In this document: positions 33,939-42,929 of the stretch, one piece after another
Layout of the letters: the number at the start of each line of letters is the position of its first letter
Numbering within the stretch: the stretch's first letter is position 1
DNA from: Tangfeifania diversioriginum
GTDB lineage: Bacteria > Bacteroidota > Bacteroidia > Bacteroidales > Prolixibacteraceae
DNA length: 64,000 bases
Assembly: GCA_945873105.1 (NCBI GenBank)
Contig: CAMCBW010000002.1
Span: forward strand, 1 to 64,000
Direction: 5' to 3'
Notes under the pieces: model-generated
What the model saw: the letters and a program-made list of their open reading frames with translations, nothing else
The model's database searches: none
Told to the model about the DNA's origin: nothing
Made by a program: the position numbers and the translations under genes

Positions 33939-34403
33939 TCAATCTCCGATTTTAAATTTCCTGGTCTTCTTCTCTTTGTATTCCCATCCTTTGGATTTCA
34001 GGAAGTTGTCTGCCTCTTCCCTCGTTTGGAATAGATCTCCGTCACTTTCCCAGAAAGTATACCCAACGGTCACTCCCAGCAGGTTGCAATCTTTTTTCTG
34101 CCCCAGGGAAACATCTTCCAGCACCTTTACCTTCAGACTATCGCTGTTGATGCGCACGATTACGGTTTTGACAGATTTTCCGGTCTGAACAACATGCTTA
34201 CTGTTGGTAAGTACCACCAATCCGTAGCATTCAACACCTTCCCTGGCCCAGGAGCCTATCTTTTTATTCAAGGCATCGTTGAGTTTTCCCTCTTCCTCCA
34301 CTGCGGCAGGTTCCTGCACAACCTGTTTTGGCTTTGGACTGTTGTTGCAATTTGTCAGGAAGGATAGGAGGATGGCGAATAAAAAGATTCTGTAAGTGCT
34401 CAT
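33939..34403 (-). CDS. Small lipoprotein of unknown function, first gene of the sigma operon
   Basis: A 154-residue lipoprotein. The signal YRIFLFAILLSFLTNC has a lipobox-like LTNC, followed by a Pro/Glu-rich linker and a beta-rich domain (about 50-130) with two Cys (CYGLVVL and DCNLLG). I do not recognise a family. It is transcribed in the same direction as the sigma gene with a 20-nt gap, so it is probably the first gene of that operon and could be an envelope input to it. The 196 nt upstream hold no gene; a hairpin-like CCCCATCAGCGGTTTGGGG lies at about 34531-34549. Confidence 0.6.
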   Translation of the reverse strand: MSTYRIFLFAILLSFLTNCNNSPKPKQVVQEPAAVEEEGKLNDALNKKIGSWAREGVECYGLVVLTNSKHVVQTGKSVKTVIVRINSDSLKVKVLEDVSLGQKKDCNLLGVTVGYTFWESDGDLFQTREEADNFLKSKGWEYKEKKTRKFKIGD

Positions 34404-34599
34404 TTTGAATAATTAATAGGGTTTCCATTAATAGACGCAATCTAGCAATAAATCTGGCGGTTGATTTTTAGAATTAGTGTAAATTAGCATGGCAGGGCTT
34501 GAGACTTCGTACCCTGGTCAGAATTTAAGCCCCATCAGCGGTTTGGGGTCTGATCAAATTGTAAAATACAAAATTTTATATCTGACTTTTAGTCTACCC

Positions 34600-35364
34600 T
34601 CATTTGGTGGAGGCGGCTCCGTTCTTGTACTCATCGACCAGGTTGGTCACGATGGAGAGGATGATGAAGAGCGGAATGATGGTGGCTATACCATACAGCT
34701 GGAATGCAGCAAGAAGAATGACTGTCCCGGTTACAAACAGGTATTGAATCTTGTTCGATTGCCAGGTGAGGTTTTTGAATTTCAAAGAAAACATCGGGAT
34801 TTCGGCCACCAGCAGCCAGGAAAAAAGCAGGGTAATCCCCAGTAAAACAGGAGTTCCCAACAGTATGTTGTCGAGGATTGGTAGGGATCCATGTACTTTT
34901 ATCAGTGCAAGGGAGGAGATAAAAAGCGCATTGGCAGGGGTGGGTAATCCGATAAAGGAGCTGGTCTGCCGTTCGTCGACATTGAATTTCGCCAGCCTTA
35001 GCGCCGAGAAAATGGGAATCAGAAATGCTGAACCGAGGATCAGCAAATCGGTCCAGGAACTGTTGGATAAAAAACCGGGTGCAGAGGTATTCAGTGCAAG
35101 GGCGTGCTCCAACATTTTGAACATCAGCAAACCTGGAGCCAGGCCAAACGAGATGACATCCGCCAGTGAATCCAACTCCTTTCCAATCGGGGAATAGGCT
35201 TTCAGCACCCTGGCACTCATGCCGTCGAGGAAATCAAATACCATGGCCAGCATGATCAGGAATACGGCAGTGGTTAGGGCCCCGTTCAGAATAAGAACCA
35301 CAGCCATACTGCCACAGAGGACATTCAGCGAAGTAATAAAATTGGGTACATGCTTTCTGATCAT
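34600..35364 (-). CDS. pssA: CDP-diacylglycerol-serine O-phosphatidyltransferase
   Basis: It makes phosphatidylserine at the inner membrane. The CDP-alcohol phosphotransferase motif D-G-x2-A-R-x8-G-x3-D-x3-D is present in DFLDGMSARVLKAYSPIG followed by KELDSLAD, in a 254-residue protein with about six to eight helices. It is the last gene of the block rsfS-ftsH-DUF2007-cdsA-psd-pssA, but copy B of the MITE-like element separates it from psd. With psd it provides the phosphatidylethanolamine pathway. Confidence 0.94.
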   Translation of the reverse strand: MIRKHVPNFITSLNVLCGSMAVVLILNGALTTAVFLIMLAMVFDFLDGMSARVLKAYSPIGKELDSLADVISFGLAPGLLMFKMLEHALALNTSAPGFLSNSSWTDLLILGSAFLIPIFSALRLAKFNVDERQTSSFIGLPTPANALFISSLALIKVHGSLPILDNILLGTPVLLGITLLFSWLLVAEIPMFSLKFKNLTWQSNKIQYLFVTGTVILLAAFQLYGIATIIPLFIILSIVTNLVDEYKNGAASTK

Positions 35365-35369
35365 CTCAC

Positions 35370-35634
35370 CTGTTTTAAGTCTGTTAAAATTTATGACACA
35401 GAGTATAATGTCTATTATTCGAAAGTAAAAGGATTATGGTCATTTCTGCTTTTGGATAATTTCAAAAGAGAAACCCCAGAGGAACACAGAGTTGGAAAAT
35501 CGCTTGCGATTTTCGCTCTGTGTTCCTCTTTTTTCCTCAAATAATTTTACAGCAAGTGCTAATTTCAAAGCTATTTTTAAATTTCAATGTGGAGTAATAA
35601 AACCTCTGTGTAAGAATTTTAAACACCTTCTCAG
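35370..35634. repeat. MITE-like palindromic element, copy B
   Basis: About 265 bp. Terminal inverted repeats AAGTCTGTTAAAATTTATGA and (tail, inverted) AAGGTGTTTAAAATTCTTAC are followed inward by CACAGAG. The central hairpin is GAAAATCGCTTGCGATTTTC flanked by CACAGAG/CTCTGTG. It is close to copy A at all points. It fills the psd-pssA gap and overlaps the psd stop codon by a few bases, so it lies inside a transcription unit. Confidence 0.8.
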
Positions 35635-36281
35635 AATTCGGCAAGAATGGTTTGGCTGCCAATAACTTCCTGGCAGAGCTCCACGTTAACTTTAGTTCCA
35701 ACCGGTAGATAAATATCCACCCTGGAGCCAAACCGGATAAAGCCCAATTCGTCGGATTGGGTAACTTTCTTCCCCACGGTAGAATAGGTGATGATTCTCT
35801 TGGCCACCGCACCGGCGATTTGCCTGACAAGCACCTCTGTGCCATCAGCCATCTTGATCACAGTGGTGGCCCGTTCGTTCAAGGTGGAGGACTTTGGCAG
35901 ATAGGCAGCCATAAAATGGCCACTGTGGTGCTTAAAGTAGGTCACCTCTCCAGGCACCGGATTCCAGTTGATGTGTACGTTGTAGACCGACATAAAGACT
36001 GAAACCTGCAGTCTCTTATCATGGAAGTATTCATTTTCAGTGGTCTCCTCAATGGCTACGATGCAACCGTCAGCCGGGGAAAACACAGATTTTGGGTCAC
36101 TTTTGATCTCCCGGTGGGGATACCTGAAAAAACGAATGGTCAGAACCAATATGGGTAAGGTTGCCAAAAGCATGAATACACGAAAAACCGTTTCTCCGGT
36201 AAGTAAAACTAAGTAGTTGATTGTTAGCCATATTAGTACTGCTGCCAATACAACGGTATATCCCTCCTTGTGTAATCTCAT
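35631..36281 (-). CDS. psd: Phosphatidylserine decarboxylase
   Basis: It converts phosphatidylserine to phosphatidylethanolamine and is made as a self-cleaving proenzyme with a pyruvoyl cofactor. The 216-residue length marks the short (archaeal-type) form. One or two N-terminal helices come first, then FSPADGCIVAIEE, VSVFMSVYNVHINWNP-like VSVFMSVYNVHINW, and the cleavage site Gly-Ser in FIRFGSRVDIYLP. It lies between cdsA and pssA in the phospholipid block, 171 nt from cdsA, a gap filled by word repeats. Confidence 0.94.
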   Translation of the reverse strand: MRLHKEGYTVVLAAVLIWLTINYLVLLTGETVFRVFMLLATLPILVLTIRFFRYPHREIKSDPKSVFSPADGCIVAIEETTENEYFHDKRLQVSVFMSVYNVHINWNPVPGEVTYFKHHSGHFMAAYLPKSSTLNERATTVIKMADGTEVLVRQIAGAVAKRIITYSTVGKKVTQSDELGFIRFGSRVDIYLPVGTKVNVELCQEVIGSQTILAEF

Positions 36282-36342
36282 GCTCGATTAGTTATGAAGC
36301 GCAAAAATAGTGAATAATTTTAGAATTCGGAGAAAAAAGGAG

Positions 36343-36445
36343 ATGTGGCAATGAGGCAATGAGATAATTCGACAATGTGGCAATGTGACAATTCGACAAT
36401 TTGGGAATTTGTTAATCAAGAGCATTCCAAAATCGAAAATCCACA
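36343..36445. repeat. GTGGCAATG word repeat followed by AAAATCGAAAATCC
   Basis: Units of ATGTGGCAATG, GACAATTCGACAAT and TTTGGGAATTTG form an imperfect array at 36343-36416. CCAAAATCGAAAATCCACAA follows at 36425-36444. It fills the gap between psd and cdsA. Confidence 0.75.
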
Positions 36446-36452
36446 ATTTGTA

Positions 36453-37274
36453 TTATGCCATGAAGTACAAGAGCAGGTAGACAAAAGGTGAGGCAAAGAT
36501 GATGCTGTCGAAGCGGTCCAATAGTCCGCCGTGACCCGGCAGGAATTTGCCAGAATCCTTTACCCCCAGGTTCCGCTTGATCATCGATTCGATTAGGTCC
36601 CCGAAGGTTCCGGTAATGGTCACAATGGTAGCAAGCAACAGCATGAAACCTGTTTCGAATTTTGGAAAGAGATGGTTCAGCACCAGGGCAAGAACGATGG
36701 CCGTCAGCCAACCTCCAAAAAAACCTTCCCAGCTTTTCTTCGGGGAAATCCGCTCGAATAGCCTGTGTTTCCCGAAGGTAACCCCAAACAGATAAGCCCC
36801 TGAATCATAGGCCCAGATCAGGATAAAAAGGAACACAAACAGGGTTGGATCATACTTTAGCCCTTCCGTTGCATCGGGAAATACGAAGTGATTGAACAGG
36901 GAGAAGGGATAGACGACATAAAGGATCCCAAAAATGGTAATCGCAATGTTCTCCAGGGAATTTTTTTTGGCCCTGTAGAGTTCGAAGGCCGGTACAACAA
37001 ATAATCCGGCTAAAAATATTCCCAGGAGATCGACCGTGATGATCCCTTTGATCTGTAAGAAAGTCAGTGAAAAAAGGAGTAAACCGAGGGTTATTCCCAC
37101 ATTCTTTTGGGGCGAAATTCCTGCCACTCTGGCCAATTGATAGAATTCCCTCAATATAAATGCTGAAAAAACAGCAAAGAGGAGGGCAAAACTCCATGGA
37201 CCCCAAAGTATGGCTCCCAATAGCACTGCTGCAAAGAGCAGTCCGGAGATGCTCCTCTTTTGAAGTTCTTTCAA
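36453..37274 (-). CDS. cdsA: Phosphatidate cytidylyltransferase
   Basis: CdsA makes CDP-diacylglycerol from phosphatidate and CTP in the inner membrane. The 273-residue protein has about seven or eight helices and the family signature near its end: LGVKDSGKFLPGHGGLLDRF, with a DS...PGHGG..DR.DS order. SPKKSWEGFFGG is the cytosolic loop conserved in CdsA. It overlaps the DUF2007 gene by 4 nt, so translation is coupled, and it feeds pssA downstream. Confidence 0.95.
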   Translation of the reverse strand: MKELQKRSISGLLFAAVLLGAILWGPWSFALLFAVFSAFILREFYQLARVAGISPQKNVGITLGLLLFSLTFLQIKGIITVDLLGIFLAGLFVVPAFELYRAKKNSLENIAITIFGILYVVYPFSLFNHFVFPDATEGLKYDPTLFVFLFILIWAYDSGAYLFGVTFGKHRLFERISPKKSWEGFFGGWLTAIVLALVLNHLFPKFETGFMLLLATIVTITGTFGDLIESMIKRNLGVKDSGKFLPGHGGLLDRFDSIIFASPFVYLLLYFMA

Positions 37275-37486
37275 ATTTCTCCCTGTTTTAGATTCTCCAG
37301 GATCCGCAGTGCCTCCATTTCATCTGCCTCTTCGATGTATAGTTCTACATCTCCAAACGAAGTGTAGGATGAATCTTTCTGATTCATGATCACACCATTG
37401 ATGCCATTTTCAGCCAGCAAATCCCGGGCGATGGTTACTTTGAATTCGTCGCCCGAAAAATAGACTTTTTTCCAGTTTTTTTCCAT
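37271..37486 (-). CDS. DUF2007 (putative signal-transducing) small protein
   Basis: A 71-residue protein with a ferredoxin-like beta-alpha-beta pattern: WKKVYFSGDEFKVTIARDLLA, then GVIMNQKDSSY and VELYIEEADEMEALRIL. This fits DUF2007, a family proposed to bind PII-like partners; its function is unknown. It lies 12 nt after ftsH and overlaps cdsA by 4 nt, so it is a fixed part of this operon. Confidence 0.84.
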   Translation of the reverse strand: MEKNWKKVYFSGDEFKVTIARDLLAENGINGVIMNQKDSSYTSFGDVELYIEEADEMEALRILENLKQGEI

Positions 37487-37498
37487 ATCCGAAAACTG

Positions 37499-39526
37499 TT
37501 ATGCAACAGTATCGTTGTTCTCTGCTGCGTTTACAATGACTTCTTCGGCTTTTACCTCCTCCTTGGCTTTGTTCCATGGTCTTGGTCCAAATACATGCTC
37601 CAGGTCTTCCGTGAAAATTACCTCCCGCTCAAGCAACAGTTCTGCCAGTTTCTTGTGGCCTTCGGCATTGGTGGTCAATATCTTCTTGGCTCTTTCGTAC
37701 TCCTTGTTGATGATAATATTGACTTCAGCATCAATGACTTCAGCCGTTTTTTCACTATAAGGTTTGTTAAATGCATAATCCGACTGGCCTGAGGAGTCGT
37801 AGTAACTTACTTTACCTATTTTGTCACTCATACCGAAATAGGAGACCATGGCAAAGGAGGTTTTGGTCACTTTCTCCAGGTCGTTCTGGGCTCCGGAGGA
37901 GACGGAAGAGAAGATCAACTCTTCTGCGGCACGACCTCCCAGCGTAGAACAAATTTCATCCAACAACTGTTCCCTGGTAGTAATTGACCGCTCTTCAGGC
38001 AGGTACCAGGCAGCGCCCAACGCTTTTCCGCGTGGTACGATGGTTACTTTTACCAGCGGATGGGCATGTTCCAGCAACCAGCTAACGGTGGCATGACCGG
38101 CTTCGTGGTAAGCGATGGTGGCCTTTTCGTTGACCGAGATGATCTTGTTCTTCTTCTCCAATCCGCCAATGATCCGGTCGACAGCATCCAGAAAATCCTG
38201 TTTTTCAACGACCTCTTTCATTTTTCTGGCTGCTATCAATGCCGATTCGTTGCACACATTGGCAATGTCTGCTCCCGAAAAGCCGGGGGTCTGTTTGGCG
38301 AGGAAGTCGACATTGACATCTTCACCCAGTTTCAGTGGACGAAGGTGAACCTGGAAGATCTCTTTCCGGTCGGTCATGTCGGGCAATTCCACATGAATCT
38401 GGCGGTCGAAACGTCCGGCACGCATCAGCGCTCTGTCAAGAATATCGGCCCGGTTGGTGGCTGCAAGTATGATGACCCCCGAATTGGTGTCGAATCCATC
38501 CATCTCTGTCAGCAACTGGTTCAGCGTATTTTCACGTTCATCGTTGGAACCCATGTTGGGGTTGCGCCCACGGGCACGGCCAATGGCATCTATTTCATCA
38601 ATGAAAACGATGCAGGGTGATTTCTCTTTGGCCTGTTTAAAAAGGTCACGTACCCTGGAAGCACCTACCCCCACAAACATCTCCACAAAGTCAGATCCGG
38701 ACATGGAGAAGAAAGGAACCTCTGCTTCGCCTGCTACAGCTTTGGCAAGCAATGTTTTACCTGTTCCGGGAGGACCTACCAGAAGGGCGCCTTTCGGTAT
38801 TTTCCCCCCAAGTTTGGTATATCTGTCAGGATTCTTCAGGAACTCTACGATCTCCTGGATCTCCTGTTTGGCTTCTGCCAGTCCGGCTACCTCCTTGAAG
38901 GTGGTTGAAACCCTGGATTCTTTGTCGAATACCTTGGCCTGGGATTTTCCAACGCTGAAAATATTTCCGGCCCCGCCTCCTCCTTTGCTCATCCTTCGGA
39001 AGATCCAGAAGTAAAAGAATACCAGAATCAGGATTGGGAATACCCATCCGAAAATCTCAGAGAAATAGTTGGTGCGGGTTTCATAGGTTAGAATTACGCG
39101 GGAGTTTTCACCCACCTCCTCCTGTGTTTTCTCCAGGTTCGATTCAAAAACATCCACCGAACCGATGTTAAAGGTAAAATGAGGGCCTGTTTTGGCCGGT
39201 TCAGAGATCCCCTGGGTCAATTTGGCCTTGTACTTATCGTAGGAGCTCTCTTTCAGAAATATCTCTGCTTCAGTTTTGTTGACAATCACAATCTTTTCAA
39301 CGTCCCCATTTTTCAGCATCGTATTCTTGACCTCCCGCCAATTCGTCTCGACGGGTTTTCCGCTCGTGCCGTAAACGAAATTGATGTAAACAAACGCAAT
39401 GAGTATGATCCCATAGATGTAAATGGGATTGAACTTGAATGCGGAAGGTTTGTTATTGTTGCCCATTGGGGACTTGTTTGTTTTGTTGATCCTCGGACCT
39501 TTTGTATTGGGTTTCTTTTCTGCCAT
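37499..39526 (-). CDS. ftsH: ATP-dependent membrane zinc protease FtsH
   Basis: FtsH is a hexameric AAA protease of the inner membrane that degrades misassembled membrane proteins and some regulators. The 675-residue chain has two helices ([19 protein letters not shown] and [18 protein letters not shown]) around a periplasmic domain. Walker A GPPGTGKT is at about 245-252, Walker B VFIDEID follows, then the second region of homology [20 protein letters not shown] and the zinc motif HEAGH at about 470. A charged tail follows. It is the second gene of the rsfS operon (6 nt gap). Confidence 0.97.
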   Translation of the reverse strand: MAEKKPNTKGPRINKTNKSPMGNNNKPSAFKFNPIYIYGIILIAFVYINFVYGTSGKPVETNWREVKNTMLKNGDVEKIVIVNKTEAEIFLKESSYDKYKAKLTQGISEPAKTGPHFTFNIGSVDVFESNLEKTQEEVGENSRVILTYETRTNYFSEIFGWVFPILILVFFYFWIFRRMSKGGGGAGNIFSVGKSQAKVFDKESRVSTTFKEVAGLAEAKQEIQEIVEFLKNPDRYTKLGGKIPKGALLVGPPGTGKTLLAKAVAGEAEVPFFSMSGSDFVEMFVGVGASRVRDLFKQAKEKSPCIVFIDEIDAIGRARGRNPNMGSNDERENTLNQLLTEMDGFDTNSGVIILAATNRADILDRALMRAGRFDRQIHVELPDMTDRKEIFQVHLRPLKLGEDVNVDFLAKQTPGFSGADIANVCNESALIAARKMKEVVEKQDFLDAVDRIIGGLEKKNKIISVNEKATIAYHEAGHATVSWLLEHAHPLVKVTIVPRGKALGAAWYLPEERSITTREQLLDEICSTLGGRAAEELIFSSVSSGAQNDLEKVTKTSFAMVSYFGMSDKIGKVSYYDSSGQSDYAFNKPYSEKTAEVIDAEVNIIINKEYERAKKILTTNAEGHKKLAELLLEREVIFTEDLEHVFGPRPWNKAKEEVKAEEVIVNAAENNDTVA

Positions 39527-39532
39527 AACAAT

Positions 39533-39910
39533 TTAAATGTCAGCTTCAATGTTGTAAATAGTACCATCTCCCCAGAGTGATTCCAGATCGTAAAACCTCC
39601 TGAAAGGTTCCTGAAAAATGTGAACCATTACATTCACATAATCCAGCAATATCCATTGTGCATTCTGAAATCCATCCTGACGCCAAACCTGCTCTGAAGC
39701 AAGCTCCTCGACGCTCTCCTCCACGGAACGGGCGATCGCATCAACGTGTGTAGTGGAACTGCCGTGACAGATGATAAAATTGTCGCACGACGCATCTCCT
39801 TCAGCGGAGAGGTCAATGTTCACAATTTCTATCCCTTTCTTTCGACGGATCCCTTCGATAATGGCATCCACCAGATCGAACCGGCTCTTCCCACCTGCGT
39901 TTTGCGTCAT
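39533..39910 (-). CDS. rsfS: Ribosome silencing factor RsfS
   Basis: RsfS binds L14 on the 50S subunit and blocks subunit joining under starvation. The 125 residues from ATG 39910 have the Oligomerization/RsfS fold: VDAIIEGIRRKKGIEIVNID, CDNFIICHGSSTTHVDAIA, QDGFQNAQWILLDYVNVMVH and a final FYDLESLWGDGTI. A GTG-initiated frame begins at 39928 inside the promoter -7 box, so the later ATG is chosen. It is divergent from birA, an arrangement common in Bacteroidales. Confidence 0.94.
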   Translation of the reverse strand: MTQNAGGKSRFDLVDAIIEGIRRKKGIEIVNIDLSAEGDASCDNFIICHGSSTTHVDAIARSVEESVEELASEQVWRQDGFQNAQWILLDYVNVMVHIFQEPFRRFYDLESLWGDGTIYNIEADI

Positions 39911-39927
39911 AGATTCTTTTGTCAACA

Positions 39928-39956
39928 CAAAGATAGTTGTTTTAACTCATTCCAAA
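39928..39956 (-). promoter_or_regulatory. Promoter of the rsfS-ftsH-phospholipid operon
   Basis: On the minus strand TTTG (39953-39956), 17 nt, then TATCTTTG (39928-39935), a perfect TAnnTTTG box. Spacing is slightly below the usual 19. The start of transcription would fall at about 39922, just before ATG 39910. Confidence 0.6.
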
Positions 39957-40020
39957 AAAACTCTTTAGGTGCCTGATCTTCCCAAAACATCTAACTTTAC
40001 AGAAAAATATCCGCCAAGAA

Positions 40021-40755
40021 ATGATAGGATCCACCATCGTACACCTGGATAGTGTAGACTCGACCAATAACTATGCCGCAAAGGCATTGCTGACAAAAAG
40101 TCTGAAAGAGGGGACCGTTTTTATTGCCGCATGTCAGGAGGCAGGAAGGGGGCAAGCCGGATCTGTGTGGGAGAGTGAAAGAGGAATGAACCTTACCTTC
40201 AGTATTGTCCTATACCCCAGGCAGATCGCCCTCTCCGATCAATTTGCCATTTCCATGGCCGTTTCGTTGGGTGTTGCCGACTTTTTGGCCCAATTTGTTG
40301 GGGGAGTCTCTATCAAATGGCCCAACGACATCTATGTGAACGACAAGAAGATAGCCGGTATTTTGATTGAGACCGCCATCAGCAATGGCAAGTTCTCGCA
40401 GGCTATCATTGGCATAGGCATCAACATCAATCAGGAAGTTTTCTATTCGGATGCCCCAAATCCGGTCTCGCTTAAAAATCTGACAGGCCAAGAGTATGAT
40501 CTTACCAGGATGTTGGACCTTTTGTGTGAGCAGCTCGATAAAAGATACTGTTCCTTACTGAGGCGTGAACAGTTGCTGATTGAAAAAGAATACGAGCAAT
40601 CGCTTTATCGCAGAAAGATCTGGTCAAACTATGGGGATCACCTTATAGAATTTGAAGGCAGGATCACAAGTGTAGAAAGAGATGGAAAACTGGTAATTGA
40701 GACCAGGGATGGGTTACTGAGAGGTTTTTATTTCAAGGAGGTGGTCTTTCTTTGA
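40021..40755 (+). CDS. birA: Biotin-[acetyl-CoA-carboxylase] ligase
   Basis: It attaches biotin to the carboxyl carrier protein via biotinyl-AMP. The 244-residue form lacks the N-terminal DNA-binding domain of E. coli BirA, so it is a ligase only. The active-site loop GRGQAGSVWESERGMN and KWPNDIYVNDKKIAGILIE are conserved, and the small C-terminal SH3-like domain ends with GLLRGFYFKEV. It is read divergently from rsfS. A palindromic repeat array follows directly. Confidence 0.95.
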   Translation: MIGSTIVHLDSVDSTNNYAAKALLTKSLKEGTVFIAACQEAGRGQAGSVWESERGMNLTFSIVLYPRQIALSDQFAISMAVSLGVADFLAQFVGGVSIKWPNDIYVNDKKIAGILIETAISNGKFSQAIIGIGININQEVFYSDAPNPVSLKNLTGQEYDLTRMLDLLCEQLDKRYCSLLRREQLLIEKEYEQSLYRRKIWSNYGDHLIEFEGRITSVERDGKLVIETRDGLLRGFYFKEVVFL

Positions 40756-40760
40756 GAAGA

Positions 40761-40882
40761 GTGCCTAGAGTGACTAAAGTGAGCTAAAGTGACTAAAGTT
40801 AGGAACTCCATTGAACTGAACCAATCAACCTTGAAGCGAAGTACTCTAGGCACTTTAGCTCACTTTAGGCACTCTAGGCACT
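40761..40882. repeat. GTGCCTAAA-unit inverted repeat, copy 1
   Basis: Left arm: units GTGCCTAGA, GTGACTAAA, GTGAGCTAAA, GTGACTAAA (40761-40799). Right arm: their complements ACTCTAGGCACTTTAGCTCA and on (40841-40882). The whole can fold into a long hairpin with an about 40-nt loop. The right arm overlaps the stop and last codons of the SRPBCC gene, which supply its final YSA. Confidence 0.85.
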
Positions 40883-41317
40883 GTAGTCTACTTTGGTAAG
40901 CATATCCGCCAACTTCTCAATTCCTTTTTCAAGGTAACCGCCAACCATCATTTTGATCATCATGCTCAATTCGGCATGGAGGGTCAATTTTATTTTGCAG
41001 CTGTTTTCGTGGACCGGAACAAGCTGTACCCAAAAGGTTACCGGGAATGGAACCGATTTTTCTCCCTGGAACTTGATCGTTTTAAAGGGCTCCCTTTCAA
41101 TGATCTCAATCCCTACATTACCCACCGGACTGATGCTGAAACTGCAACGGTCTTCAGAGGCAGAAAAATCTTCCAGTTTGAATCCTTTTGTGTCGACTCC
41201 TTGGTTTTTTAGCGCTTCGAGTTTCTCTTCCGATACAAATTGCTCCAGGTTTTTAAGATTGGAGAGTTTGGTAAAAACCAATTCCTGCGAATAATTGATT
41301 TCCTTTGGTTCACTCAT
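40874..41317 (-). CDS. SRPBCC (START-like) family protein
   Basis: From ATG 41317 the protein has 147 residues with the START/polyketide-cyclase-like layout: an N-terminal strand with a first helix (QELVFTKLSNLKNLEQFV), a central beta-sheet (CSFSISPVGNVGIEIIER, PVTFWVQLVPVHENSCKIKL) and a long C-terminal helix (MMIKMMVGGYLEKGIEKLADML). The ligand is unknown. ATG 41335, right after the DedA stop, is an alternative start. In Bacteroidales it usually follows pyrE directly; here terC and dedA lie between. Its 3' end lies in a repeat. Confidence 0.8.
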   Translation of the reverse strand: MSEPKEINYSQELVFTKLSNLKNLEQFVSEEKLEALKNQGVDTKGFKLEDFSASEDRCSFSISPVGNVGIEIIEREPFKTIKFQGEKSVPFPVTFWVQLVPVHENSCKIKLTLHAELSMMIKMMVGGYLEKGIEKLADMLTKVDYSA

Positions 41318-41335
41318 GTATTTTTCTGTTCCCAT

Positions 41336-41962
41336 CTATATTTTTTTTTGGAAGATCATTTTCAACAAAGGGTAGGATGCAAATATGACAATAAATAACA
41401 GAAAATAGATTGAATAATTCATAATTCCAGGATAACTCTTGCCCAAAAAGTAGCCAAGCGGAACCAGGGAACCCACCCAAACCACTGCCCCAAGGAAATC
41501 AAAGAGGAGAAAATTTTTGTAGGAGTATTTTGTAGCACCTGCGATCATGGGTACAAAAGTGCGGATGACCGGCATAAAGCGTCCCAGCAGGAAGGCCCTT
41601 ACACCCCAGCGGGTGTAAAATGCATGGCCTCGTTCGAGGTAGTCTTGTTTGAAAAATCGGGAGTGGTTGTCCGTGAATAGTTTGTTGCCCATCCATTTGC
41701 CTTTGTGGTAACCTGTAAGGTCGCCGAGATAGGATACCGCTATGAGCAAGGTAACCAACCAATAAATGGGAATATCCACAGAGGCTGTTCCACAGAACAT
41801 ACCGGCCGTAAAAAGCATGTAATCCCCACCGGGCAGTACCAAACCCAGCAGGAAGCCTGTTTCGAGGTAGATGATGGCTAGAATCAGGAAAAGTCCGCCG
41901 TATTCGATCAGGTGCTGTGTATCGAAGATGATTTTCCAGAAATTTGTATCCAGTAGAATCAT
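41336..41962 (-). CDS. DedA family membrane protein
   Basis: The 208-residue protein has the DedA pattern: GGLFLILAIIYLETGFLLGLVLPGGDYMLFTAG, then the amphipathic FYTRWGVRAFLLGRFMPVIRTFVPMIAG with the conserved GRF-x-P-x-x-R, and C-terminal helices. DedA proteins include undecaprenyl-phosphate and lipid translocases and are needed for membrane homeostasis. It lies 3 nt after terC and is immediately followed by the SRPBCC gene. Confidence 0.92.
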   Translation of the reverse strand: MILLDTNFWKIIFDTQHLIEYGGLFLILAIIYLETGFLLGLVLPGGDYMLFTAGMFCGTASVDIPIYWLVTLLIAVSYLGDLTGYHKGKWMGNKLFTDNHSRFFKQDYLERGHAFYTRWGVRAFLLGRFMPVIRTFVPMIAGATKYSYKNFLLFDFLGAVVWVGSLVPLGYFLGKSYPGIMNYSIYFLLFIVIFASYPLLKMIFQKKI

Positions 41963-41965
41963 TTT

Positions 41966-42886
41966 CTACTTCTGACTTTTTTCAGGAATTTTCAGGGAGA
42001 CAATTACGCTGGCAGCGATGACAAAGGCAATGAATACCAAGGACCACTCGATGGGAATCTTGTAGACATCAATCAAAAGCATTTTGACTCCCACGAAAAT
42101 CAGCACCACCGCCAATCCGTAACTGAGCAGCCAAAAACGGTGAATGACACCGGCCAGTGCAAAATAGAGGGACCGCAATCCCATGATGGCAAAAACATTG
42201 GAGGTAAAGACAATAAACTGATCCTGGGTAATGGCCAAAATGGCAGGAATACTGTCCACGGCAAAGATGAGGTCGGATGTTTCGATGAGAATTAAGACCA
42301 GAAACAGGGGGGTTGCATAATTTTTCTTCTCGATTCTCACAAAGAATTTACTCCCATGCAGCTGAGGGGTCACCGGCATAAATTTCCGGAAAAACCGGAT
42401 GGCCGGATTTTTCTCCGGATCGATGGTGGCATCGTTGTGGAAGAACATCTTGTAACCGGTGTAGATCAGCAATGCACCCAGGAAATAGATGGTGTAATGG
42501 AATTTCTCAATCAGTGCGACGCCGGCAAAAATGAAGATCACGCGCAAAACCAGTGCCCCCAGAATGCCCCAGAACAAGATCTTGTGCTGGTATTTGGTAG
42601 GAATCTGGAAGTAGGTGAAGATCATAATAAAGACGAAGATGTTGTCTACGCTGAGCGCCTTTTCTACCAGGTAACCGGTAAAGAACTCAAGGGCCTGCTG
42701 CTGTCCTTTCCAGAAGAAGACAATGGCATTGAAGACCATCGCAAGAAACACCCAGACCAGCGTCCAGGTAAGTGCCTCCTTTACGGAGACTTCGTGTGTT
42801 TTACGGTGAAATACGCCCAGGTCAAGGGCCAGCATCAGCAAAACAAAAACATTGAAGAGTATCCAAAAAATTATAGGTGTATCCAT
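41966..42886 (-). CDS. TerC family integral membrane protein
   Basis: A 306-residue protein with about eight helices and the TerC acidic motifs in membrane segments: ALDLGVFHRKTHEVSVKEAL, GYLVEKALSVDNIFVFIMIF and ILIETSDLIFAVDSIPAIL. TerC/Alx proteins are linked to metal (Mn2+) export or to metalation of secreted proteins. It lies 43 nt downstream of pyrE and 3 nt before dedA, which suggests an operon. Confidence 0.93.
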   Translation of the reverse strand: MDTPIIFWILFNVFVLLMLALDLGVFHRKTHEVSVKEALTWTLVWVFLAMVFNAIVFFWKGQQQALEFFTGYLVEKALSVDNIFVFIMIFTYFQIPTKYQHKILFWGILGALVLRVIFIFAGVALIEKFHYTIYFLGALLIYTGYKMFFHNDATIDPEKNPAIRFFRKFMPVTPQLHGSKFFVRIEKKNYATPLFLVLILIETSDLIFAVDSIPAILAITQDQFIVFTSNVFAIMGLRSLYFALAGVIHRFWLLSYGLAVVLIFVGVKMLLIDVYKIPIEWSLVFIAFVIAASVIVSLKIPEKSQK

Positions 42887-42929
42887 GCCATCTTTTTACG
42901 GGATAAATTCTGTCAGGTTTCCTGAAGGT

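Noticed and set aside
34404-34599. Small RNA or riboswitch upstream of the lipoprotein gene
   Set aside because: Some hairpin potential (CCCCATCAGCGGTTTGGGG) is visible but no known riboswitch core or promoter could be recognised.
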